Source: Martinezella rhizogenes (lineage in GTDB: Bacteria; Pseudomonadota; Alphaproteobacteria; Rhizobiales; Rhizobiaceae). From it: 64,000 bases of DNA. Of the stretch, positions 54,508 through 64,000 are shown piece by piece. The stretch is taken from positions 248,001 to 312,000 of the forward strand of contig NZ_JAPYZZ010000003.1 of assembly GCF_027460065.1 (NCBI RefSeq). The letters are read 5' to 3'. Below the pieces are notes generated by a model, which saw only the letters and a program-made list of their open reading frames with translations, was not told the origin of the DNA and made no database searches. The translations under genes were made by a program, and so were the position numbers. Positions within the stretch are counted from its first letter, which is position 1; every line of letters starts with the position of its first letter.

Positions 54508-55864
54508 ACATCATGACCATCAGTCAGGACATTACAGTCGCCACAGGTGGCCTTGATGCCACGGCGGCCATCCAGCAGGCTATCGATGCCGTGTCATCAG
54601 CAGGCGGCGGCCGTGTGTCTCTCTCGGCCGGGCGTCATGTCAGCGCCGGCCTCCACCTCAAAAGCGGTGTGGAACTGCACCTTGCCGAAGATGCGGTGCT
54701 TGCCCCCGTTTCCGATTACGACGCCTACGCGCTTTCCCGGGTTTCGGTGATTGCCGAAGACTCCGATCGCGGCATGATCATCGCGAGAGGCGCGAACAAC
54801 ATCGCCGTCACGGGTCCCGGCCGCATCGAGGCCGGCGGTGAAAACTTCGTCATCGGCGATGACACGGCCATGGGAACCTATATCCCGGCAAAGAAACGCC
54901 CGCGCGTCATGGTGCTGGAAGCCTGCCGCAACGTGCGCCTCGAAAACCTCCACGTCAGCGGCTCCCCCATGTGGACGCTGCATATGGTCGATTGCGAGGA
55001 CCTCCATTTCCGCAACCTGCGCATCGAAAACGACCGCCGTCTGCCGAATACGGACGGCATCGTGCTCGACGCCTGCCGGCGCGCATTGATCGAGGACTGC
55101 TTTATCTCGACCGCCGATGACGGCATCTGCCTGAAGACGAGCGCCGGGCCGGATGGCAAGGCGGTGGGGGTCTGCGCCGATATCACGGTGCGCCGCTGCA
55201 CCGTTTCCAGCATGAGCTGCGCGCTGAAACTCGGCACCGAGTCTTTCGGTGATTTCACCAATGTGGTGTTCGAGGATTGCAAGGTCGTGCAGTCCAACCG
55301 CGGCATGGGTCTGTTCTCCCGGGATGGCGGCGCGATGCGCAACATCCGCTTTTCGCGGATCGAGACCGAGTGCCACGAGACACCGGGCGGCTTCTGGGGT
55401 TCGGGTGAAGCGGTCACCGTCACCGTCGTGGACCGTCGCCCCGAACGGCAGGCCGGCCGGGTGGAAAACCTCGTGGTGGAAGATTTGGGCGGCTCCATGG
55501 AAGGGGCGATCAACCTCGTCTCCACCTCAAAGGCCGGCATTCACAATGTCAGGCTGGAGCGTGTCACGCTTGCGCAGCAGCCCGGCAAGCTCGGCACCGG
55601 CCTACAATATGACCTGCGCCCCACCAATGCCGATATCGCGCCAAGCGCCGATGCGGCTGGCCGCGCCAATGCCTGGACGCAGGATGCGCAGGGCCGGATT
55701 GTCGGCATGGAGGACTATCCGGGCGGCATGCCCGCGATCTATCTTTCGGGCGTTCACGGATTTTCGGCGCATGATGTCGCCATCAAAAGAGCGATGCCCT
55801 TGCCGGAGGGCTGGAACGGCCAAGAGATCGTCGCGACGACGGGCTCGAATGAAGGGAGCAGGTG

Positions 55865-55865
<1 letters not shown>
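54504..55865 (+). CDS. GH28-family polygalacturonase-like glycosidase
   Basis: A 453-residue right-handed beta-helix. The catalytic region reads [20 protein letters not shown] and [18 protein letters not shown], giving the NTD and DD motifs; [20 protein letters not shown] follows with other conserved residues. A GTG at 54504 overlaps the upstream stop (GTGA) and an ATG lies at 54513; either start is possible. No secretion signal is seen, so like its neighbours it likely works on imported oligogalacturonides. It overlaps the ATPase gene by one base. Confidence 0.86.
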
Positions 55866-56968
<1,103 letters not shown>

Positions 56969-56969
56969 C

Positions 56970-57965
56970 ATGGCCAATCCGACGCTTGCGAGACTGTCCG
57001 ACCGTGCGCTCGACGCCGTGATGGCGATCGCCGAAGTGCCGCTCAACTTCATCGAGCGGGTGATCGGCAAAAGGCGCATGCCCTATATCTTCCTGATGCC
57101 GAACCTCGTTCTTTTCGGCATCTTCACCTTCCTGCCGATTGCGATTGCGGTCGGTTACGCCTTTACCGGCGGCACCGAACTTTTGATCTCCGACCGCCCC
57201 TTTGTCGGCCTGGAGAACTTCGGCAAGCTGCTGGATTGCCAGAGCTATATGGACCCCGGAAGCTGCCGGGAATCGCTGTTCTGGACCGCGATCTGGAACA
57301 CGCTGTGGTTCGTCGCCTTCAATGTCGTCGCCACGCTGCTGGTCGCGCTCATCACGGCGCTTATCCTCAACCGGGCGATTGCCGCGCGCGGTTTCTTCCG
57401 CGCAATGTTCTTTTACCCGGTGCTGCTGTCGCCCGTTGTCATCGGCCTCATCTGGAAATGGTTTCTGGACCGCAACGGCCTGCTCAACGCCTTCTTCCAG
57501 ATGCTGGGCGTGCCGCCGGAAATCTTCCTGCTGGATGTCGGCTGGTCGCGCTTTTTCGTGGTCGTCGTGTCGGTCTGGTTCCATATGGGCTTTTATACGC
57601 TGATCCTGCTCGCCGGCCTTCAGGCCATCCCGAAGGATCTTTATGAAGCCGCCGCCATCGATGCCGCCTCGCCCCGGCGCACGCTGTTGCGCATCACCCT
57701 GCCGCTTCTCGGCCCCAACCTGCTCGTCGTGCTCATCCTCTTGATGATCCGCTCGGTGCAAATCTTTGACGAGGCATGGGTTCTGACCAATGGTGGCGGG
57801 CCAGGAACGGCCAATACATTCGTCGTGCAATATATCTACCAGATGGCCTTTGGCAGCGATCTGAGGCTGTTTGGCCTTGCCTCCGCCGCATCGGTTCTCA
57901 TGGGCCTTGTGCTTCTCGCGCTCACCCTCGTGCAGCTGCGCCTCGGCAAAAAGATGGAGTCCTGA
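56970..57965 (+). CDS. CUT1 sugar ABC permease (MalF-like)
   Basis: A 331-residue permease. An N-terminal cytoplasmic stretch precedes IFLMPNLVLFGIFTFLPIAI; the EAA loop is LYEAAAIDAASPRRTLLRIT. A cysteine-containing periplasmic loop (LLDCQSYMDPGSCRESLFW) is unusual for the family and may form a disulfide. ATG 56970 starts 1 bp after the ATPase stop. Confidence 0.9.
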   Translation: MANPTLARLSDRALDAVMAIAEVPLNFIERVIGKRRMPYIFLMPNLVLFGIFTFLPIAIAVGYAFTGGTELLISDRPFVGLENFGKLLDCQSYMDPGSCRESLFWTAIWNTLWFVAFNVVATLLVALITALILNRAIAARGFFRAMFFYPVLLSPVVIGLIWKWFLDRNGLLNAFFQMLGVPPEIFLLDVGWSRFFVVVVSVWFHMGFYTLILLAGLQAIPKDLYEAAAIDAASPRRTLLRITLPLLGPNLLVVLILLMIRSVQIFDEAWVLTNGGGPGTANTFVVQYIYQMAFGSDLRLFGLASAASVLMGLVLLALTLVQLRLGKKMES

Positions 57966-57967
57966 CC

Positions 57968-59017
57968 ATGTCCAACGCCGTCTCTTTCCTCACGCGCACC
58001 CGCCGCCCCGGCCGGATTGGCCTCACCGATATCCTCTCCTGGGTCTGGCTCATCGGCGGCACGCTCGCCGTCCTCATCCCGGTCGTCTGGGCCGCCATGT
58101 CATCGCTGAAACCGGAAGCCGAGATCACAAGATTTCCGCCGAGCCTTCTGCCCCGCGCCGCCGTGCAGGTGGAGGTTCAGGGTTACGACAAGCCGCTCAG
58201 CCTGTGGAAAGCGACCATCGACGGCGCTGAGCGGGACATGGCCATGGTCCGCCGCGTCGGCCTGAAAGCCCAGATGGTCGATCCGGCCAATCCCGGCCCT
58301 CCCGTCAGCGTCGACACACGCGAGATAACGCCGGTTCAGAAACTGACCATCGCGACGGAGAACTTCACCGATCCGCTGACGCAGTTCAGCTTCCTGACCT
58401 TCCTCAAGAACTCGGTCTTCGTCACCTTCGTCGCAACGGTCCTGACGCTGATCGTCAACGCCATGGCTGCCTTCGCACTCTCGAAATACCGCTTCCGTGG
58501 CGAAAAAGCGATCTTCGTGCTGATCATCTCCACCCTGATGATCCCGCTCACCGTCGTCATGGTGCCGGCCTATCTCGTCATCGTCGGCGTCGGCCTCGTT
58601 GACAATCTCTGGGGCGTCATCATTCCCACCGTCGCCACGCCGACGGGCGTGTTCCTGCTCAGGCAATATATGCTGACCATTCCCGACGAGCTGATCGAGG
58701 CGGCGCGCGTCGATGCCGCCAGCGAATTCCGCATCTTCTGGCGCATCATCCTGCCGCTCACGGCACCCGCACTCGCGGTCCTCGCGATCTTCTCTGTGCT
58801 GTGGCGCTGGAACGACTTCCTTTGGCCGCTGATCGTTCTCAGCAGCCGCGAAAACTTCACGCTGCAGGTGGGGCTTAACGCCTTCCAGGGCGAGTTCTCG
58901 GTGCAATGGCACTATATCCTCGCCATGACCTTCCTCAGCCTGGCACCCGTCACCGTCGTGTTCCTGTTCCTGCAGCGCTACATCACGACAGGCATTGCCG
59001 GCACGGGGATGAAGTAA
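57968..59017 (+). CDS. CUT1 sugar ABC permease (MalG-like, long periplasmic loop)
   Basis: A 349-residue permease, longer than the usual 280 or so because of a hydrophilic insert (about 60-135, including VQGYDKPLSLWKATIDGAER). The EAA loop reads LIEAARVDAASEFRIFWRII. Long-loop MalG proteins are known in pectin-oligosaccharide systems such as TogN, as I recall. It is the last gene of the operon. Confidence 0.88.
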   Translation: MSNAVSFLTRTRRPGRIGLTDILSWVWLIGGTLAVLIPVVWAAMSSLKPEAEITRFPPSLLPRAAVQVEVQGYDKPLSLWKATIDGAERDMAMVRRVGLKAQMVDPANPGPPVSVDTREITPVQKLTIATENFTDPLTQFSFLTFLKNSVFVTFVATVLTLIVNAMAAFALSKYRFRGEKAIFVLIISTLMIPLTVVMVPAYLVIVGVGLVDNLWGVIIPTVATPTGVFLLRQYMLTIPDELIEAARVDAASEFRIFWRIILPLTAPALAVLAIFSVLWRWNDFLWPLIVLSSRENFTLQVGLNAFQGEFSVQWHYILAMTFLSLAPVTVVFLFLQRYITTGIAGTGMK

Positions 59018-59090
59018 GGGGAGCATTGCGGCTTGTGGTAAAACCACAGCCCGTAGGCGATTGGGATGGCGCAGGCCCGTCCCCTCCTCC

Positions 59091-59201
59091 GTCATCCCGG
59101 CCTTGAGCAGGGATCCAGCCGACGCGCGTCTGCATGGCGAGAAGAGTCCTTTCAGCCCAAGGATTTGGGCTGGCTAGATTTCGGCTCGAGGCCGGAATGA
59201 C
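59091..59201. repeat. RIME-like palindromic intergenic repeat
   Basis: The outer arms GTCATCCCGGCCTTGAGC and the complement of GCTCGAGGCCGGAATGAC form a near-perfect inverted repeat about 110 bp across. An inner hairpin, CAGCCCAA-GGA-TTTGGGCTG, sits at about 59156-59174. Such mosaic palindromes are dispersed in rhizobial genomes. It lies between the pectin operon and the convergent LacI gene. Confidence 0.7.
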
Positions 59202-59260
59202 GTGAGAATTAATCGGCTGGCGTCTATTCAGCCGCCAGCACAAGGCGACACTCCAACACC

Positions 59261-60307
59261 CTATCTCGGCGGCGGCGCGATACTGCCCCTTAACACCAGC
59301 CGACAACCGAGTTCCAGCCGGTGCGCCGGGCGCGTCGGATCGGCCGCCACCAGCCGCTGCTCCAGCAGCGCAAGCGCCGCACCGCCCAACCGGTCGGCCG
59401 GCAGCTGGATGGTGCTGAGCGGCGGCGCGCTGAAGGCCGCCGGCATGATATCGTCGAAACCCAGCACCGAGACGTCATCCGGCACCCGGATTCCAGCCTC
59501 CGTCAGCGCCTTCAGACAGCCGAGCGCCAGATTGTCAGCGGCGCAGAAGATCGCCGTCGCGTTTCGGAGCGGGCGTTCCTCGGCGAGCAGCCGGCGAATG
59601 GCGGCCTCACCCCATTGCGGCTCAAAGCTTTCCACCTCGACAACCATGTCCGAAGGCACGGCAAGGCCCGCCGCGAGATAGGCGTCGCTGTATCCATCAT
59701 AACGACGGCGGATTGTCGTGCGCCCCTTCCAGGTGATATGCAGGATATTGCGATGCCCGAGCGATAGCAGATGTTCGATGCCGAGCCGCGCGCCAAAACG
59801 GTTTTCCGCCGTCACCGTGTCAACGATCATGGCCGGGTCTTCACCATTGATAAGCACCACTGGCCGGCCAAGCGCCGACAGCGCCTCGACCAGTTGCGAC
59901 CTGTCATCGTTGAGAACCACGATCCCATCGACATTGTCTCCATCCGCAGCCGCCACCACCGCGACCGGATCAATCCGGCTCGTCGCGCTGACATAGGGAA
60001 CGATGCGAATGCCGCGCCGCTCGCATTCGCGCCGAAAACCGTTCAGCATCGTCCAGCTGACCATGTTGAGGTCGCTCTGCGGTGCGGCGTCATTGGTCAT
60101 GGCCAGAAGCACGACGCGCAGGGTGGCGATGGTCGCCTTCTGCCGGCGGTTTTCGAGATAACCGAGCGTGCGGGCCACCTCCAGCACCCGTTCGCGAACC
60201 TGCGTGGTCAAGGGCGCGGTGCCGTTGATGGCATGCGAAGCGGTGCTCAGCGAAACATTCGCCTCCCGCGCCACATCCTTAAGCGTCGTTTTCCTATCCG
60301 CTTTCAT
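59261..60307 (-). CDS. LacI-family transcriptional regulator
   Basis: A 348-residue repressor. The helix-turn-helix (KTTLKDVAREANVSLSTASH) is at the N-terminus, then a hinge, then a sugar-binding effector domain (VSVLGFDDIMPAAFSAPPLS near the C-terminus). ATG 60307 was preferred over 60322. It is convergent with the pectin cluster, so it most likely controls it through the site at 50697; it could also control the inositol-type operon. Confidence 0.92.
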   Translation of the reverse strand: MKADRKTTLKDVAREANVSLSTASHAINGTAPLTTQVRERVLEVARTLGYLENRRQKATIATLRVVLLAMTNDAAPQSDLNMVSWTMLNGFRRECERRGIRIVPYVSATSRIDPVAVVAAADGDNVDGIVVLNDDRSQLVEALSALGRPVVLINGEDPAMIVDTVTAENRFGARLGIEHLLSLGHRNILHITWKGRTTIRRRYDGYSDAYLAAGLAVPSDMVVEVESFEPQWGEAAIRRLLAEERPLRNATAIFCAADNLALGCLKALTEAGIRVPDDVSVLGFDDIMPAAFSAPPLSTIQLPADRLGGAALALLEQRLVAADPTRPAHRLELGCRLVLRGSIAPPPR

Positions 60308-60483
60308 ATAGGGGAAATTCAACCACTCTTCTTCGGACGGTTCGGGCAGAAAGCCTGCGCCGCGCAGTCGATCTGAAGAATAGCCGTGCCTGTTTGCTGC
60401 TCTCTCGTTAGCGGAAGACTACAGTAACATCCGTAAATGCGGAATTGATTTCTTTGGGTTTTTGCCATCACCTGGCCAAAAGC

Positions 60484-60509
60484 ACCGCCCGCAGCAAGCT
60501 GCGGGCGGT
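60484..60509 (-). terminator. Rho-independent terminator of the inositol-type operon
   Basis: ACCGCCCGCAG, 4-bp loop, CTGCGGGCGGT: a perfect 11-bp stem followed, on the reverse strand, by GCTTTTGG. It lies 7 bp after the last gene. Confidence 0.82.
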
Positions 60510-60516
60510 AAGGCGG

Positions 60517-61302
60517 TCAGAGCGCCTGGGAGATATGGTCGATGCTGTCCTTCACGGCAGCCAACGGGTCCTTCAACTCATGCACTTCCGTCGCGAAGGG
60601 CTCGAAGCTGTAAGGCCCCTTGTAACCGGCCGCCTCCAGCGTCCTGATCTGCGCGATATTCTCGAGCCGGTCGTCGCCATCCACGAGAACACGGTGGGCG
60701 TCCAGCATGTCGGCGACGGAGACGGCGGGGTCGGTGACGCCGGAAATGTGGACGAGGCCGGTGCGTTCGGGGAAGAACTCGGTCTCGCCCGCAAGGTGAT
60801 GGTGAAAGGTGTCATGCACCAGCTTATAGACATCACCACCGCCGGCCGCATCGATTGCCCTCACGGCCTCGGCCTTGGTGCGCAGCGAGGACACCGGGAA
60901 GCCGAGCGGCTCGACAAGGCCGGTCAGGCCGCGTTCCTCGAGGATCGGCTTCATGGCCTTCAGCGCCGTGACGAGATCGTCGAAAGAGACGGCCGTGCCG
61001 TCATTGAGCGGGCACATGACGAGCGCCTTCGCGCCGCTTGCCGCCGCATAATCAGCCATGGCGACGGCCCGCTCCGGCAGGTCGCCCGACCAGACGTTGA
61101 AGGGATAAAGCGCGTTGATCGAGATGATCGTCACGCCAGCCTTTTCGGCCGCCGCCTTCACCGCGACCGGATCCGTCGTGCCGACGATATCAGGCAGGTC
61201 GTTGCGGATTTCGACTTCGGTGAGGCCGAGTTCACGGGCGGTTGCGAAGAACGCCTCAAGGGAAAGCTTCGGCGCGGTGATGTGGTTGATGGCAAAACGC
61301 AT
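60517..61302 (-). CDS. TIM-barrel sugar isomerase (IolI/inosose isomerase-like)
   Basis: A 261-residue xylose-isomerase-like TIM barrel. FAINHITAPKLSLEAFFATA, LTEVEIRNDLPDIVGTTDPV, GLVEPLGFPVSSLRT (metal Glu), YKLVHDTFHHHLAGE (Asp/His) and YSFEPFATEVHEL (final Glu) give the metal-ligand set. Start ATG 61302 was chosen over 61314, which would overlap iolG more. Next to an IolG-type dehydrogenase it probably acts on inosose or a related keto-inositol; this is inference. Confidence 0.82.
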   Translation of the reverse strand: MRFAINHITAPKLSLEAFFATARELGLTEVEIRNDLPDIVGTTDPVAVKAAAEKAGVTIISINALYPFNVWSGDLPERAVAMADYAAASGAKALVMCPLNDGTAVSFDDLVTALKAMKPILEERGLTGLVEPLGFPVSSLRTKAEAVRAIDAAGGGDVYKLVHDTFHHHLAGETEFFPERTGLVHISGVTDPAVSVADMLDAHRVLVDGDDRLENIAQIRTLEAAGYKGPYSFEPFATEVHELKDPLAAVKDSIDHISQAL

Positions 61303-61310
61303 GAAAGACC

Positions 61311-62321
61311 TCACTGATAAAGGGCCGGACGGGTGGGAAGTTCGATTGCGACGGCCGCCCCTTGTGTCTCCTGCGCGGCCACGCAGGCGTCGGAGGTGAT
61401 GGCGGCCACGTAGCCGTCCCAGGAATTCGGTCCGGACGCCGTTCCCTTTGCCGCAGCATTGATGAAGTCCTGCAACTCCACATCATAGCTGGCGACGAAG
61501 CGATCCTTCCAGTCGGTGAGGATATCGTTTTGCAGCTTGGCCCCGAGGCGCGTCTGCACCGACATCGGCTCCGGCAGGCTGGCAATGCCGTCCTCACCCA
61601 CCACCTGGCACTGGATATCATAGCCGTAGTGGCAATTGACGAAGATTTCGACGTCGATGATCGTACCCTTGGCGGTTTCCAGAATGACGATCTGCGGGTC
61701 CTTCAGCTTCGCATGGCTGCGGGCGGCGGAGCGGGGAAAGAGGACGCGGGCCGAAACATAGTCATCGTCAAGCAGCCAGCGCAGCACGTCGATCTCATGG
61801 ATCATCGTGTCGTGAATCGCCATGGGCGTGACATATTGCTCCGGAACCGTCGGGTTGCGGTGGGCGGCATGCACCATGATCGGCGCGCCGATCCGGCTGT
61901 CCACGGCCTGTTTCAGCGCCACGTAACCAGCATCATAACGGCGCATGAAGCCCACCTGAACCAGCCGCTTGCCATGCGCCACCTCGGCGTCGACGATGCG
62001 TCCTGCACCTTCCGCCGTTGTCGCCAGCGGCTTTTCGCAGAAGCACGGTTTGCCGGCGGCGATGGCTGCCAGCACATATTGCTCATGGGTTGCGCCCCAT
62101 GACGTGACGAGCACGGCATCCACATCGGGCGATGCGATCAGTTCCTCGCCGGTGGCGAAGATGGCGGCATCCGGGGCGATGTCGTTTTTGACCGCCTCGG
62201 CCGAGGCGCGATTGACGTCGCTGAGCGCAACGATCTTCGCGCCGCCGAGAACCTTGTTGATACGGCGGGCGTGATCACGCCCGATTGCGCCGGTGCCGAC
62301 GACACCAATTCTCACAGTCAT
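61311..62321 (-). CDS. iolG: Inositol 2-dehydrogenase-like (Gfo/Idh/MocA)
   Basis: A 336-residue NAD-dependent dehydrogenase. [20 protein letters not shown] is the nucleotide fold, [19 protein letters not shown] contains the conserved Lys in EKP, and [20 protein letters not shown] carries the catalytic Asp/His (HDxxH-type) motif. It matches the IolG group well; other polyol substrates are possible. It starts 10 bp after the upstream isomerase stop and nearly abuts the next gene, so it is one operon. Confidence 0.85.
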   Translation of the reverse strand: MTVRIGVVGTGAIGRDHARRINKVLGGAKIVALSDVNRASAEAVKNDIAPDAAIFATGEELIASPDVDAVLVTSWGATHEQYVLAAIAAGKPCFCEKPLATTAEGAGRIVDAEVAHGKRLVQVGFMRRYDAGYVALKQAVDSRIGAPIMVHAAHRNPTVPEQYVTPMAIHDTMIHEIDVLRWLLDDDYVSARVLFPRSAARSHAKLKDPQIVILETAKGTIIDVEIFVNCHYGYDIQCQVVGEDGIASLPEPMSVQTRLGAKLQNDILTDWKDRFVASYDVELQDFINAAAKGTASGPNSWDGYVAAITSDACVAAQETQGAAVAIELPTRPALYQ

Positions 62322-62331
62322 CTGAAAAACC

Positions 62332-63228
62332 TCATTTCCAGTATTTGGCGACGTATCGCCGGGTTTCGCTGAGCATGAACCGCGCGCTTTCATCGACGCG
62401 GTCTTCCCAGGCAAAGACGCAGTTCGACAGCACGCCATCGAATTTCATGTCGGCAAGCGTCGCAAAGAATGTTTCCCAGTCGATCTCGCCCTGGCCGAAA
62501 TCGGTATGCTGATGCACTCGGACCTTCGAGCCGGGCGGATTGACGATATAACGCAGCTGCGACGACTTGTTGTGGTCATAGGTATCGGCAAGGCGCACAT
62601 GCACCAGATGGCCCTCGGTCGCGCGCAGGTTCGCCACCATGTCCGGCCCGTAAAAGAACGTGTGCGGCGCGATGAAAGAGGCCTTCACCGCCTTGGAATT
62701 GATGGTCTTGATGATGTCGATGGCCGGGGCGATTTCCTCGAGCCAGTCTTCGGGATGCGCCTCCAGCGACAGCACCAGCCCTTCCCGCTCGAGGATCGGC
62801 ACCAGAATATCCATGGCGCGGAAGAACTGCGCCTCGCAGGTTTCCGGGCGATGCAGGCCGGAACGGTCGTTGAGGCTGCGCTCCGGCGAGCCACCGCGGC
62901 CGAATTCCGAAACGAACATCGGGCATTCCATCTCGACGGCAATCTCGATGGCGCGTTTCCAGTTGTCGATCGCCACCTCCCATTCGTCCGGATAGGGGCT
63001 TGCCCAGCGATACATGGGCTGCAGCGTGGCGAGACCGACACCATGGTCCTTCAACGCCTTTTTGAATTCAGCGACCCGTTCGGGATAGACCTTCGGTCGT
63101 GTCCACCAGGAGAGGAAATCCGGGCGCGGCGAAAGTTCGACGTAGTCATAACCGAGGTCTGCGACCTTGCGGCAGGTCTCAGACAAGGAGAGGTGCCGGA
63201 ACATGTGTGGATCGAGCGTATGTTTCAT
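62332..63228 (-). CDS. TIM-barrel sugar phosphate isomerase/epimerase
   Basis: A 298-residue xylose-isomerase-like barrel. [40 protein letters not shown] (Glu ligand), [17 protein letters not shown] and [20 protein letters not shown] with [12 protein letters not shown] are visible. It is distinct from the shorter isomerase downstream; two such barrels around an IolG enzyme suggest a pathway for a less common inositol or a modified sugar. Confidence 0.82.
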   Translation of the reverse strand: MKHTLDPHMFRHLSLSETCRKVADLGYDYVELSPRPDFLSWWTRPKVYPERVAEFKKALKDHGVGLATLQPMYRWASPYPDEWEVAIDNWKRAIEIAVEMECPMFVSEFGRGGSPERSLNDRSGLHRPETCEAQFFRAMDILVPILEREGLVLSLEAHPEDWLEEIAPAIDIIKTINSKAVKASFIAPHTFFYGPDMVANLRATEGHLVHVRLADTYDHNKSSQLRYIVNPPGSKVRVHQHTDFGQGEIDWETFFATLADMKFDGVLSNCVFAWEDRVDESARFMLSETRRYVAKYWK

Positions 63229-63276
63229 GGTGTTTCCAGTGGAGTGATAAACGGACCGGGGCCGAAGCCCCGGGGC

Positions 63277-64000
63277 TTATTTCGCGTAGGCGGACATATT
63301 TTCCGGTGTGACGAGTTCGAAAGGCACCCAGAGCGTCTTTTCCGTGCTTTGCCCGGCAGCGGCCTTCACCGCCGTCTGGACGGAGACCTCACCCTGCTTC
63401 GTCGCATTCTGGTAGACGGTGATATCGAGGTCTCCGGCCTGCATGGCAGCAAGACCGTCCGGCGTGGCGTCGATGCCGGCAATGACGACATCCTTCATGG
63501 AAACGCCCGCTGCCTTGAGGGCCTGCGCGGCGCCTATCGCCATTTCATCATTATTGGCGATAACGGCATCGAACTGGATACCCGCCGTCAGCCAGGAGGA
63601 GACAAGGTCCTGCGCCTGCGTGCGGCTCCAGTTCGCCGTCTGCTTTTCGAGGATTTCGATCTTGCAGTCCGATTTGGAAAATACCGTTTCGACATCCTTG
63701 GTACGCACCAGCGCCGCGTGATTTTCCAATGGCCCCATCAGGATGACGGCCTTGCCCTTGCCGCCCATCAGCTTGCAGGCAGCTTCGGCTTCCATGGTGC
63801 CGGAATCGAGTTCGTTGGAACCGACAAAGGCCGTTCCATCAGGCAGGCCGGTTTCCAGTTCGGCCGGCGGATGGTTCACATAAACGAGCGGAATTTTCGC
63901 AGCGGACGCGGCTTTGGTGATTGCGGCAGTCGCATCGCCATCCACGGCATTGACGATGATCGCATCGACACCATTGGCGATGAAATTCTGCACCTGATTA
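63277..64000 (-). CDS. Periplasmic sugar (inositol-type) binding protein, 5' part outside the window
   Basis: The 3' 240 or so codons of a CUT2 (RbsB-like) binding protein. GVDAIIVNAVDGDATAAITK, LVYVNHPPAELETGLPD, GSNELDSGTMEAEAACKLMG and DVVIAGIDATPDGLAAMQAG are characteristic. The frame is open to the window edge, and the signal peptide is off the right end; the GTG at 63993 is an internal Val. It is upstream of the isomerase in the same operon, so it probably delivers the substrate. ATPase and permease genes must lie beyond 64000. Confidence 0.88.
   Translation of the reverse strand, partial: NQVQNFIANGVDAIIVNAVDGDATAAITKAASAAKIPLVYVNHPPAELETGLPDGTAFVGSNELDSGTMEAEAACKLMGGKGKAVILMGPLENHAALVRTKDVETVFSKSDCKIEILEKQTANWSRTQAQDLVSSWLTAGIQFDAVIANNDEMAIGAAQALKAAGVSMKDVVIAGIDATPDGLAAMQAGDLDITVYQNATKQGEVSVQTAVKAAAGQSTEKTLWVPFELVTPENMSAYAK

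Overview
The window looks like an alphaproteobacterial chromosome of the Rhizobiaceae, most likely Agrobacterium/Rhizobium. The reasons are the family mix (a FecI/FecR/RhtX iron locus, CUT1 pectin uptake, an inositol-type cluster), an iron-responsive TGA-N9-TCA box, a SoxR box in front of a sodB-ferredoxin operon, high GC in the core genes, and IS3, IS66, IS110 and IS5 family insertion sequences. Species assignment is inference; no rRNA or tRNA is present.

Region 1 (1-1353) holds a reverse-strand gene for a small exported-type protein. It is broken by 18 perfect copies of the octamer GGCCGCAA, which lie inside its Tat-like signal peptide. It is divergent from a small XRE regulator with two similar palindromes between them. 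One repeat unit more, or two fewer, would restore the frame, so this looks like a phase-variation switch, OFF in this sequence. It is the most unusual signal in the window.

Region 2 (1354-23817) is a surface-polysaccharide island. It starts with the dTDP-rhamnose operon rfbCBDA and continues with glycosyltransferases (a GT2, a GT2-GT4 fusion, another GT2, a methyltransferase-GT2 fusion), a sugar epimerase, an acyltransferase and a low-GC RgpF-like/acetyltransferase fusion. An MsbA-type ABC exporter closes it. The island is littered with decayed mobile DNA: an IS407-group IS3 element split by an IS1111-type element, IS5 and IS3 remnants, a ruined serine recombinase and a lone IS66 end.

Region 3 (23995-28272) is a complete IS66 element with a perfect 8-bp target duplication (ATTGCTCC). 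It carries a passenger gene, and its tnpC is split by an IS110-family element that is itself dead.

Region 4 (28342-47167) is ordinary chromosome: a fumarylacetoacetate-hydrolase-like hydratase, LysR and an aldo/keto reductase; a TetR/dihydrofolate-reductase-like divergent pair with a palindrome; sodB-fdxA-flavin reductase behind a SoxR-type promoter; an ABC importer operon with a glycerophosphodiesterase and an inositol-monophosphatase-family enzyme, divergent from a ROK regulator; and a FecI-FecR-TonB receptor-RhtX siderophore locus behind an iron box.

Region 5 (47186-64000) encodes a PAP2 phosphatase with autotransporter-like passenger repeats. Next is a pectin-oligosaccharide catabolic cluster (binding protein, an 840-residue unassigned probable carbohydrate-active enzyme, GH105-like, GH28, ABC ATPase, two permeases, LacI regulator). 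Last is an inositol-type operon (periplasmic binding protein cut by the window edge, two TIM-barrel isomerases, IolG-like dehydrogenase) ending at a strong terminator.
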